Assembly: GCA_003448025.1 (NCBI GenBank)
Contig: DLXL01000149.1
Location: 5,529 to 18,776, forward strand
Origin: Saprospirales bacterium
GTDB taxonomy: Bacteria; Bacteroidota; Bacteroidia; Chitinophagales; Saprospiraceae
Length of the DNA stretch: 13,248 bases
Reading direction: 5' to 3'
Positions 1-6,942 of the stretch are shown here, piece by piece. The translations under genes were made by a program, and so were the position numbers. Under the pieces are notes generated by a model that saw nothing but the letters and a program-made list of their open reading frames with translations, was not told the origin of the DNA and ran no database searches. Positions within the stretch are counted from its first letter, which is position 1. Every line of letters begins with the position of its first letter.

Positions 1-1293
1 TTTCAGATCCGTTTTTTCGCCAAATTTGGTGGAATAACTCATATAGGCGCCGGCTACTTCCTCCTTTAGCTTAAACAGGGAAGTAAAATCGGGAAGCAAA
101 ATCCATTCCTGTTGCATCGCCGGCAGGCTGTCTACCTGCACATCGTTTTCAAAACGCAGCCAAGTAAGCTTGACACCCGTTTCCAGTTTGCCATTTTTAC
201 CGATATTGGTTGCATAGTCTGCCTTGGCGACTCCCACTTGTATAGGCGTTCTCTTTTCAATGCGCAGCTGATACAGGCTGCTTTCAACACCCTGGGCATC
301 TACATTTCGCACATCGTATTCGCTTGGATTGTTGATTTTATAGTCCACATAATCTAAATCGAGGTTAAGCGACTGACTTTTTCCAAACTGATGGAGCAGG
401 TTGATATTGCTGCTGAAGGATCGGTTGTGGTTGGTCTCTGTATTTGGCATTTTTAGCCGACCAGTGGTTTGACCATTGGTAGCATAGCGGACGTTGTTGA
501 CCGCCTCCATGTACCAGTTACTATCAAAAAAAGTACCCAGCACACCCACTACCGTTTTCGGAGAAAGCTGGAAGTCTACCCCCAACCGGGCGTTTTGAGT
601 GGTAGTAGGCATATGGGGGCGGTCGCTGTACGTTTCGGTTTCCAGAAACTGATTGTTCTGTTGCACCCCTCTGTAATTGGTAAATACCTGAGGATTGAGG
701 TTGAACACATGCTCATAGCCAGCATACCAATTCATTTTTTTCCTGCGGAAATTAAGATAGCCACTACCGCCATATTTGGGTCCGAATCCGTACCCTGCAT
801 TGGCACTGTACCCGCCGCTTAGTCCCTGATCTTCATTTGTTTTGAGCACAATATTGATGATGCCGGCATTTCCTTCCGCCTCAAAATTGGCCGGAGGAGT
901 GTGAATAAGTTCAATATGATCGATATTATCAGCATTCATACCTGACAGCATGTCTACCACAGTCTCAGATGGGAGTCTGGATATTTTTCCGTTAATCATC
1001 ACCACCACCCCTTGTTTTCCGGCTAAAGAGATGGTTTTACTCAAGGCATTCACCTGCACTCCCGGCGACCGTTGCAGCACCTGAAGAGCGGTTCCTCCGG
1101 CATTGGTGATGGTGTTGGCTACATTGATCACTGTGCGATCAATCTTTCTCTCCAAAAAAGGACGCTTGGCTACAACAGACACCTCGTCCAGGATGGATGA
1201 TCTTTCCTGCAAAACAAAATTGCCCAACAAAAGCTCCGGCGCTGCTTGTTTGATATCAAAGATTGCTGAATAGCTTTTTTCAAAGCCAATCAT
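1..1293 (-). CDS. TonB-dependent outer-membrane receptor, N-terminally shortened, runs off left edge
   Basis: The 431 codons from ATG 1293 to base 1 are open, and the gene continues beyond the window. The product resembles Bacteroidota TonB-dependent receptors of the outer-membrane beta-barrel family. Residues about 40-165 form the plug: LDEVSVVAKRPFLERKIDRT, then QVLQRSPGVQV, VVVMINGK, and IELIHTPPANFEAEGNAGII just before the barrel. From about residue 170 there are alternating, aromatic-rich beta-barrel strands. Such receptors import ligands through the outer membrane using TonB energy; the ligand is not predictable here. The family normally begins with a signal peptide and a carboxypeptidase-regulatory-like domain. 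Here the protein starts at MIGFEKSY, which looks like the last strand of that domain (usually ISyIGyE). The signal peptide is therefore missing, and the hairpin array begins directly upstream. The reading frame stays open upstream through the whole array to a TGA at 1624-1626. It is probably a 5'-truncated, non-exported remnant unless it starts elsewhere. Confidence 0.85.
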   Translation of the reverse strand, partial: MIGFEKSYSAIFDIKQAAPELLLGNFVLQERSSILDEVSVVAKRPFLERKIDRTVINVANTITNAGGTALQVLQRSPGVQVNALSKTISLAGKQGVVVMINGKISRLPSETVVDMLSGMNADNIDHIELIHTPPANFEAEGNAGIINIVLKTNEDQGLSGGYSANAGYGFGPKYGGSGYLNFRRKKMNWYAGYEHVFNLNPQVFTNYRGVQQNNQFLETETYSDRPHMPTTTQNARLGVDFQLSPKTVVGVLGTFFDSNWYMEAVNNVRYATNGQTTGRLKMPNTETNHNRSFSSNINLLHQFGKSQSLNLDLDYVDYKINNPSEYDVRNVDAQGVESSLYQLRIEKRTPIQVGVAKADYATNIGKNGKLETGVKLTWLRFENDVQVDSLPAMQQEWILLPDFTSLFKLKEEVAGAYMSYSTKFGEKTDLK

Positions 1294-1294
1294 A

Positions 1295-1596
1295 TAAAAG
1301 CCGAGGAGGTCCAACCTTTGTAGCAACAAATGCCAAGGGAACCGCCCGGGACCTCGCAAGAGGTCCAACCTTTGTAGCACAAATGCCGGAGAATACGCCC
1401 GAGACCTCGCAAGAGGTCCAACCTTTGTAGCAACAAACGCCCGGAACACACACAGGACCTCGCAAGAGGTCCAACCTTTGTAGCACAAATGCCAAGGGAA
1501 CCGCCCGGGACCTCGCAAGAGGTCCAACCTTTGTAACAACAAACACCCGGAACACACGAAGGACCTCGCAAGAGGTCCAACCTTTGTAGCAACATT
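1295..1596 (-). repeat. Left hairpin-repeat array, six units (first partial), 53-bp period
   Basis: The palindrome GGACCTCGCAAGAGGTCC (7-bp stem, GCAA loop) occurs at 1349-1366, 1402-1419 (one outer mismatch), 1455-1472, 1508-1525 and 1561-1578, exactly 53 bp apart. A sixth copy at about 1295-1312 keeps only the 3' arm (GAGGTCC, 1306-1312). After each hairpin comes a conserved AACCTTTGTAGCA(A)CAAA block (one copy has GTAA), then about 15 bp that vary among three types. On the minus strand the array has no stop codon in any frame. It abuts the receptor coding sequence. Confidence 0.93.
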
Positions 1597-1646
1597 ATTT
1601 CCGGTAAAAAATTCCTTATTAATTCAAATTTATCCTAAAAACCGAC

Positions 1647-1654
1647 TATATTTG
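1647..1654 (+). promoter_or_regulatory. Possible Bacteroidota -7 element of the transposase gene
   Basis: TATATTTG fits the Bacteroidota -7 consensus TAnnTTTG and lies 30 bp upstream of the chosen ATG at 1685. No convincing -33 TTG is present at the usual distance, so the call rests on one box only. Confidence 0.35.
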
Positions 1655-1684
1655 AAAAAGATTCATCAAAAAACCACGAAAACT

Positions 1685-2152
1685 ATGGCTGATGTATTTT
1701 CTCAACTTTATATACAAACGGTTTTTGCCGTAAAACACCGTCAGGCGCTAATTCTTCCTGAATGGGAAATAAAACTTCACAAATATATCACTGGGACTGT
1801 CGAAAACAGGGGGCACAAAATGTTGGCTATCAATGGTATGCCTGATCATATCCATCTTTTTTTCGGTTTAAAACCTTCGGAATCCATCTCTGAATTGGTG
1901 CGGGAGATAAAAAAATCAAGCAACGATTTTGTCAAAACAGAAGGGTTATCGCCATTTAAATTTGAATGGCAGGCTGGATTTGGGGCGTTTACCTACAGTC
2001 GTTCGCATATAGATGCGGTATGCAGGTATATTTCAAATCAGAAAAGACACCACCAGAGACAAACATTTGAAGAAGAGTTTTTTAAAATGTTGGAAGATTT
2101 TCATGTAGATCTCGGGCAGAAAAAGATGTTTGATTTTTTTGTTCCGGATTGA
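1685..2152 (+). CDS. IS200/IS605-like Y1 (HUH) transposase, REP-associated type
   Basis: The 155-residue product has the hallmarks of single-domain Y1 transposases, which cut and join single-stranded DNA next to hairpins. The HUH metal-binding motif is H55-I-H57 in MPDHIHLFF. The likely catalytic tyrosine is Y115 in VCRYISNQKRHH, with the usual Gln four residues later (Q119). The conserved segment WQAGFGAFTYSRS is at about 95-107. The length suits the family. I chose ATG 1685 because MADVFSQLYIQTVF aligns with the normal family start. A TTG at 1652 would add 11 residues (KKIHQKTTKT...) but overlaps the possible promoter. The gene is intact and sits between inverted arrays of hairpins that are plausible substrates. 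There is no accessory TnpB/IscB gene. Family assignment is firm; the REP-associated role is inferred from the context. Confidence 0.9.
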   Translation: MADVFSQLYIQTVFAVKHRQALILPEWEIKLHKYITGTVENRGHKMLAINGMPDHIHLFFGLKPSESISELVREIKKSSNDFVKTEGLSPFKFEWQAGFGAFTYSRSHIDAVCRYISNQKRHHQRQTFEEEFFKMLEDFHVDLGQKKMFDFFVPD

Positions 2153-2170
2153 TGGACATGATTGAAAGTT

Positions 2171-2397
2171 GGACCTCTTGCGAGGTCCTGTGCGTATTCT
2201 CCGGCATTCGTGCTACAAAGGTTGGACCTCTTGCGAGGTCCCGGGCGTATTCTCCGGCATTCGTGCTACAAAGGTTGGACCTCTTGCGAGGTCCCGGGCG
2301 GTTCCCTTGGCATTTGTGCTACAAAGGTGGGACCTCTTGCGAGGTCCCGGGCGTGTGCCCTGCCATTCCTACAAAGGTTGGACCTCTTGCGAGGTCC
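2171..2397 (+). repeat. Right hairpin-repeat array, five units, inverted relative to the left array
   Basis: GGACCTCTTGCGAGGTCC, which is the reverse complement of the left-array hairpin, occurs at 2171-2188, 2224-2241, 2277-2294, 2330-2347 and 2380-2397. The spacings are 53, 53, 53 and 50 bp. Linkers end in CTACAAAGGTT and carry two of the same variable segments as the left array. The plus strand is free of stop codons in all three frames through the array. The array lies downstream of the 3' end of the minus-strand gene 2441-6448, so transcripts leaving that gene would contain five GCAA-loop hairpins. Confidence 0.93.
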
Positions 2398-2401
2398 CCA
2401 C

Positions 2402-2437
2402 TTCAAACCATTCAAACTCATCAAACCCTTCAAACCC
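2402..2437. repeat. 9-bp tandem repeat, four copies (TTCAAACCN type)
   Basis: Four consecutive 9-mers, ttcaaacca / ttcaaactc / atcaaaccc / ttcaaaccc, fill the gap between the right hairpin array and the stop codon at 2441. The same repeat, in the opposite orientation, is found at 10112-10174. Confidence 0.8.
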
Positions 2438-2440
2438 CTA

Positions 2441-5400
2441 TTATTCCCTTACCACCAACTTCCCAAACCGCATCTCCACCTCATTTTCCAAGCGATATGC
2501 ATACACGCCTTTGCTCAAGCCCTGCAGGGTAACCACGCTGTCTTCCGAAAATCGGAACACCCGAACCTGATTACCTTTGGCATCGAACAGGCGCAAAGTG
2601 TGCTGGCCGGGACCGGAAACTGGCAGGTTTAAGGCGGCGCCTTCGGCTACCGGGTTGGGGTAGGGCAATACCATAGCCGATTTGGAGAGGGTTGGCCATA
2701 CAGGAGCCTCAAACTGGCCGGGTTTGGTGGCCACTACTCCCGGCAATTCCCGCCAATATTGGCCAGCAGTTTTGAGCTGATTGTTGTCGGTGAAACCCAG
2801 TTTGGCCTGCGGACCCTCGTTTAGCACATCGGCCGCATCCAGGTTTTGCCAGTTGGGGCCGTGCGCTACCGCACCCCGGCGCCAGAGTTTACATTCAGCA
2901 GCCGGCAAATCGGCCGGCATGGCGCCTATGCCGCTGAACCAGATTTCAGATGGGGCTGCAAAATTGGCATTGGAACCATAATTCTGCAGAATCCAATAGC
3001 CCCTGCTGGATTGATACAAACTGTTAGGCAGGGTATCCGGCGATACTACCAGGCGGGATACCACCACTTCGCCATTTGGATAAGCTCCTGCGGCGGGGAA
3101 CACAAGGGTCAGCCCTGTGCCCTCGAAGGTGTAACGCTTTTTACCTGCTGCCACATTCAGGCGTTTACTTACGCCTTTCCCTACGGGCGCTGAGGATTTT
3201 TCCCGTTTTACAGTAGGGCCTACCAGCGAGCCATGGCGCACGCCCACGCGATCGAGCGCGAGGCCGGAAACCTCATTGAACTGGTAATAACTAATCAAAT
3301 TGGGCTGCTCTGCCGGAACCTTCGTGAGATGCATCAACTCGCGTATTTCTGCCTGGGTCAGGGCTTTGTTGAATACACACACCTCGTCCATAGAGCCTTT
3401 CACATAACGTCCGCCCCAACCCTGGTAATTGCCCAAACGATTGCCGGAATCAAAATTCACAGCCGGTGCATTAAAGGTATGCTTGGAGGGTCTGCCATTC
3501 AAATACAGGGTTACACCACTGGGTTCTACCACCATTGCTACATGGCTCCATTCGCCTGCCGGTGCAATTAAACCGCTGTTCCACCACCAGGCGCCTCCCG
3601 GCCAGTGATAGCCCAGTGAGTTGTCGCCCGGACGGAAATTGAAGCCAGCTGTTTGTCCATCATGCATGAAAATAGCACTATAATCCGGCTGAATGCCATC
3701 CGGTTTGATCCAGGCAGAAATGGTGAGGTTGTTGGTGGTCAATCCCAGCGGTGGGGTAGCTATGTAATCGCCCACATCGTTGCCGCCAATCCGCACTGCT
3801 GAACCCGGAATGGTGTCGGCCCGACAAGCATCGCCGATGGTGATATCCAACGATTTACTGAACTGCCCGTTAACCGTCAGCGAGGCCGTATAGGTGCCTG
3901 GTGCACCAAACACCACTTTCGGATTTCTGATATCGGTGGTGCTCGACCAAGCAGGAGCCGGACTAAAGCTCCACTGCCAACTGGCGCCGTTGTGGTTCAG
4001 CACCGAATAATCTTCAAAATACACTGTATCCCGGGCGCATTGTGCCGCCAGGGTACTGGCCATAGGTTGTACCACTATCGCAGAAGGTTCGAAAAGATCT
4101 GCCTCCCACACGCCAAAACCCCAGGTACCGTTGCGGATTTTTCCGGTTTTGTAAAAAGGTTTCAGCCTGTTGCACTCCGCGGAAACCGGAAAATCCGTGG
4201 TGTAGGGAGCCCAGTCGCTCATGCTGTTATTGCGGTAAAACACTACCCCGTTGCAGCCCAGGTAAATGCCGCCATCGGTACCGTATTGGGCCATGATGTT
4301 GGAAATACGGATATTGTTCAGGGTAGCCGTGGTGAGGTTGATCCAGGTCTGGCCGCCGTCAATCGTTTTGTAAATTTTTTTACCGTTGGAGCCATAGGTC
4401 ACAGCAGCCCACAGGATGTTTTCATTTTCCGCGCTGAGCGCCAGTTTTACCCGGTCGTTGTTGTTGGGCAGCGGAAGCGAAGTCAGTTTGGTCCAGGTTT
4501 GGCCGCCATTAGTGGTTTTCCAGATGGAATCGTCGGTGCCATCCCACTGTGAGCAGTAAATCACCTGCGGATTGGAGCGACTCACCTCTATATCGAACAC
4601 CGAATTATCGGTATTGCCCGGGAAAGTGTACAGGGCGGTGTAAGAGGTGCCACCGTCCAGGCTTTTCCAGATTTTGTTTTCCCTGCCTATGTACACAATA
4701 TTCCAGCAGCGCGGATCCCAGGCCATTTCAGAGTTGGCATAATAAGCATAGCTTTCATTAGGAAACATGCCCACCGGTAACGATTTGGCGCCGTTCAGGA
4801 AGCCACCCCGCAACTCGTGTCCGCCAATATCAGAATGGTACATTTTGCGGTTTTCGCCCGGATTCACGTAGCCTGTGGGCGATTCTGCGCCACCCATGCG
4901 GTAAAATTTTCCCTCCGGAAAACTCTCGTGCCAGGCCATATTGCCGTTGTGGTAGCGGCCGCCTACGAGCATATCCTCATTCCAGCCTCCGTCAAACCCC
5001 CACATGTCGGAACCGGAAATACCGTTCATGCGCGCCTCCATGCTCTGCCCGAAATTGCTGGAATAATTGATACCGCCATCGCTGGTAATCCACAAATCAT
5101 TGCCCACCGTTGCCAGCGCCTGAATGTCCGGGTGACTCCAGCTTAGACCCCCTACGTAGCCACCCAGGGGCTGCCAGGTTTGGCCGCCATTGGTACTTTT
5201 AAACCAGGAACATCCGCCGGCAATCAATTCGTTGTCGTTGTTCGGATTCACCACTATCGCCATATCGTAAAAGCCCTGCGTAAACCAGTCTACCCCGTTG
5301 GCATCCATGAGGTTGGTATGCGTTGGTATGGCATACGGCTGCCCGATGGCATTGGAGGGGTGGGTATTGCTCCAGGTTCCGCCACTGTTGTTGCTTCGAA

Positions 5401-6448
5401 ATACCCCAATGTAGCCACCCAGATTGCCACCTTCGCCGCAGAGATAGGCATATACTTTGGAAGGATTGGATGGGCATACGGCAATCATGCCTCCGGTAAC
5501 CGACATGCCGGCAGCGGGCGTCCACCAGCCGGTGTTGGAATTATTGAATGTTGCGCCACCATCGGTGGATACCCGAAAATCGGAGCTGGATCCACTTTTC
5601 CGAATGGCAAAAACGGTGAGTGGATCGCCGGGTTTGAATTCCACCGCCCAGGTTTGCTGCGTATGCAGTTTGGTCCAGTTCTGTCCGCCGTTGCTGGTAC
5701 GAATCAATCCCTGATCGCAGGCGGCGAGTACCACATCCGGCTGGTCGGCTTTGATCGCAATGTCGTTGGCCCAGAGGTTATTTTCGCTGTAAGCGGTAGT
5801 CCAGGTCAGACCGCCATCAGTAGTTTTCATGATTTTTCCTCCGGTTCCGGCGTAAACAATATCGGGGTTAGTGGGGTGTATTTTTACGGCGCCGATACTT
5901 CCGTGCGACACGTTAAGGGTGAGTAATGTCCAATTTAGACCTTTATTAATTGTTTTCCAGATACCTCCGGTTTCGCCGCCTGCGTACAGGATATTGGGAT
6001 TGGAAAGGGAAATATCAATGCTATATACGTTGGTTTGCCAGGTTACTTCGGTAAGGCCATTGGTATCGAAAGTTTGCTTGGGACCTATAAAGCGCCAGCC
6101 AGCTTGTCCTCCGCGTTTGCCAGAGGAGTTCCGCAGCGCCAGCAGGGTACTTTCCTGTGCTTCCATTTCGGCCACGGTTGGCTCGTGAATAAAGCCGTCG
6201 GCCTGCACGTAAGGACGCGCCCATTGCATCCAGTGCTTGAAATATTGGGTATAGGTGTTTTTAGTAAATGGGTTTGCCTCGTAATACGCTGCATAAGCCT
6301 TTTGCACCTGATATACATTTGGGTTTTCCTCTGCCAGCATATGCATCCAGTTCGGTGCATCGGGCGTGATATGTGGCAGGGAGGGTTTCTGCTGAGCAGA
6401 CAACAGAACAGGCAAACAAAGAAGCAGGAGAGCAGCAATGTGTTTCAT
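2441..6448 (-). CDS. Secreted Asp-box (sortilin/BNR-like) protein with PKD, LamG and T9SS sorting domains
   Basis: The 1335-residue product is probably a surface or secreted protein. Its N-terminus, MKHIAALLLLCLPVLLSAQQ, is a clear Sec signal peptide, which supports the ATG at 6448. Residues about 115-790 hold at least nine Asp-box motifs (S/T-x-D/N-G-G-x-T/N-W), for example TTDGGLTW (209), TSNGGQNW (251), STNGGQTW (418), TTNGGQTW (645) and TIDGGQTW (695). These are typical of sortilin-like or exo-sialidase-like beta-propellers. A PKD-like domain follows at about 805-873 (WQWSFSP...GTYTASLTVNG), then a concanavalin-A/LamG-like domain at about 883-1040 (LTISAWIKPDG, WSHVAMVVE, MDEVCVFNKALTQAEI). 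The T9SS type A sorting domain is at about 1262-1335 (YPNPVAEG...GKLVVRE). Asp-box folds serve in hydrolases and in binding proteins, and no catalytic set can be identified, so a glycosidase role is unproven. It is followed by 9-bp repeats and the right hairpin array rather than an obvious intrinsic terminator. Confidence 0.92.
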   Translation of the reverse strand: MKHIAALLLLCLPVLLSAQQKPSLPHITPDAPNWMHMLAEENPNVYQVQKAYAAYYEANPFTKNTYTQYFKHWMQWARPYVQADGFIHEPTVAEMEAQESTLLALRNSSGKRGGQAGWRFIGPKQTFDTNGLTEVTWQTNVYSIDISLSNPNILYAGGETGGIWKTINKGLNWTLLTLNVSHGSIGAVKIHPTNPDIVYAGTGGKIMKTTDGGLTWTTAYSENNLWANDIAIKADQPDVVLAACDQGLIRTSNGGQNWTKLHTQQTWAVEFKPGDPLTVFAIRKSGSSSDFRVSTDGGATFNNSNTGWWTPAAGMSVTGGMIAVCPSNPSKVYAYLCGEGGNLGGYIGVFRSNNSGGTWSNTHPSNAIGQPYAIPTHTNLMDANGVDWFTQGFYDMAIVVNPNNDNELIAGGCSWFKSTNGGQTWQPLGGYVGGLSWSHPDIQALATVGNDLWITSDGGINYSSNFGQSMEARMNGISGSDMWGFDGGWNEDMLVGGRYHNGNMAWHESFPEGKFYRMGGAESPTGYVNPGENRKMYHSDIGGHELRGGFLNGAKSLPVGMFPNESYAYYANSEMAWDPRCWNIVYIGRENKIWKSLDGGTSYTALYTFPGNTDNSVFDIEVSRSNPQVIYCSQWDGTDDSIWKTTNGGQTWTKLTSLPLPNNNDRVKLALSAENENILWAAVTYGSNGKKIYKTIDGGQTWINLTTATLNNIRISNIMAQYGTDGGIYLGCNGVVFYRNNSMSDWAPYTTDFPVSAECNRLKPFYKTGKIRNGTWGFGVWEADLFEPSAIVVQPMASTLAAQCARDTVYFEDYSVLNHNGASWQWSFSPAPAWSSTTDIRNPKVVFGAPGTYTASLTVNGQFSKSLDITIGDACRADTIPGSAVRIGGNDVGDYIATPPLGLTTNNLTISAWIKPDGIQPDYSAIFMHDGQTAGFNFRPGDNSLGYHWPGGAWWWNSGLIAPAGEWSHVAMVVEPSGVTLYLNGRPSKHTFNAPAVNFDSGNRLGNYQGWGGRYVKGSMDEVCVFNKALTQAEIRELMHLTKVPAEQPNLISYYQFNEVSGLALDRVGVRHGSLVGPTVKREKSSAPVGKGVSKRLNVAAGKKRYTFEGTGLTLVFPAAGAYPNGEVVVSRLVVSPDTLPNSLYQSSRGYWILQNYGSNANFAAPSEIWFSGIGAMPADLPAAECKLWRRGAVAHGPNWQNLDAADVLNEGPQAKLGFTDNNQLKTAGQYWRELPGVVATKPGQFEAPVWPTLSKSAMVLPYPNPVAEGAALNLPVSGPGQHTLRLFDAKGNQVRVFRFSEDSVVTLQGLSKGVYAYRLENEVEMRFGKLVVRE

Positions 6449-6473
6449 GGACGGGAATAGCTTGGTAACTGCG

Positions 6474-6507
6474 CAAATGTAAAAAGACGCCGCTATAGTT
6501 TTTGCAA
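6474..6507 (-). promoter_or_regulatory. Likely Bacteroidota promoter of the Asp-box protein gene
   Basis: On the minus strand, TACATTTG (6474-6481) matches the -7 consensus TAnnTTTG. A TTG (6505-6507) stands 23 bp upstream as a candidate -33 box. The -7 box ends 25 bp before the ATG at 6448, giving a short 5' leader. Confidence 0.5.
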
Positions 6508-6549
6508 CACCAATGGCAAGCTACAATATTGTCCTGAACAATCCATTTA

Positions 6550-6720
6550 TCAGGGTATCAAGGCTAGAATTCCTCGCAGGATCCGCCGCAATTCTTCGGC
6601 TTTTGCGTCTACTTCGGCCTGATTGCGCAGGGTAACCAGGCGACGGTCCTTGAACTGGCCTTCCAGTATATCTGAAGCTATTTCCACTATTTGACTATCC
6701 TGATATTGTACAGTAAGCAT
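6550..6720 (-). CDS. Small hypothetical protein, 56 residues
   Basis: I do not recognise the family. The product begins MLTVQYQDSQIVEIASDI and ends in a charged, probably helical segment (EVDAKAEELRRILRG) followed by ILALIP. It has no signal peptide or evident transmembrane span. I prefer the ATG at 6720. The frame stays open to an ATG at 6801, but the added 27 residues (KSQIYSEIGNRNKSEIGNQK) are just a translation of the GATTTCC tandem repeat. The first 11 codons and the upstream DNA lie inside a perfect 96-bp inverted repeat, whose other arm carries a second, truncated copy of the gene start at 6899-6937. The gene lies 101 bp upstream of the Asp-box gene, in the same direction. Expression is not established. 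Confidence 0.5.
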   Translation of the reverse strand: MLTVQYQDSQIVEIASDILEGQFKDRRLVTLRNQAEVDAKAEELRRILRGILALIP

Positions 6721-6783
6721 TAATTTCTGATTTCCGATTTCCGATTTGTTTCGATTTCCGATTTCCGAATAGATTTGAGATTT
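6688..6783 (-). repeat. Left arm of a perfect 96-bp inverted repeat
   Basis: This arm is the exact reverse complement of 6836-6931, with a 52-bp unique centre at 6784-6835. It contains the first 11 codons of the small gene (ATG at 6720) plus 63 bp of upstream DNA, including the GATTTCC repeats. Confidence 0.95.
6727..6768. repeat. GATTTCC heptamer tandem repeat
   Basis: Two GATTTCC heptamers, an imperfect GATTTGTTTC, then two more heptamers. The mirror copy lies in the other arm of the inverted repeat, at about 6851-6892 as GGAAATC units. Their translation explains the SEIGNRNKSEIGN peptide in the longer reading frame. Confidence 0.8.
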
Positions 6784-6835
6784 GGGATTGGCATTTTTCA
6801 AAAAAGATCAAATAAGCAGGTTGCATATAAATCTG

Positions 6836-6931
6836 AAATCTCAAATCTATTCGGAAATCGGAAATCGAAACAAATCGGAAATCGGAAATCAGAAATTAAT
6901 GCTTACTGTACAATATCAGGATAGTCAAATA
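6836..6931 (+). repeat. Right arm of the perfect 96-bp inverted repeat
   Basis: It is identical, base for base, to the reverse complement of 6688-6783. It carries the duplicated upstream DNA and start of the small gene in the plus orientation, so the two gene starts face away from each other. Confidence 0.95.
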
Positions 6932-6937
6932 AAATAG
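6899..6937 (+). pseudogene. Truncated duplicate of the small gene's start
   Basis: ATG at 6899 begins MLTVQYQDSQI, identical to the small gene at 6720. Similarity stops at the end of the inverted-repeat arm, and one further codon (K) is followed by TAG at 6935-6937. It is a 12-codon fragment left by the inverted duplication, not a functional gene as far as can be seen. Confidence 0.7.
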
Positions 6938-6942
6938 ATCGT

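Larger units (their letters stand above)
1295..2397. mobile_element. REP-like element: Y1 transposase gene between two inverted hairpin-repeat arrays
   Basis: A single-gene transposase unit (1685-2152) is bordered by a left array (about 1295-1596) and a right array (2171-2397) of the same 53-bp repeat in opposite orientation. The layout recalls the REP-associated tyrosine transposase (RAYT) loci of proteobacteria, where a chromosomal Y1 transposase lies among the palindromes it acts on. That link is inference from family knowledge. The left edge coincides with the point where the receptor loses its N-terminus. The right edge lies 43 bp from the stop codon of the neighbouring secreted-protein gene. 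No target-site duplication was recognised. Confidence 0.7.

Noticed and set aside
1280..1595. Two minus-strand frames of 91 and 101 codons through the left array
   Set aside because: They are translations of the repeat itself in alternative frames and end shortly after entering the receptor sequence out of frame.
1295..1596. CRISPR-like appearance: regular repeats with about 15-bp variable segments
   Set aside because: The variable parts recur as a few shared types, the conserved part is longer than the variable part, the same array is inverted on the other side of the transposase, and no cas genes are present.
1295..2397. Diversity-generating retroelement with template and variable repeats
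   Set aside because: There is no reverse transcriptase gene, and differences between repeat units are not adenine-specific.
2149..2632. Three overlapping plus-strand frames through the right array
   Set aside because: All three frames are open because the repeat lacks stop codons on this strand. They run on antisense to the end of the secreted-protein gene and have no family features.
6721..6801. Upstream start (ATG 6801) for the 56-codon gene
   Set aside because: The extra 27 residues are encoded by the heptamer repeat, while the ATG at 6720 begins the unique sequence.
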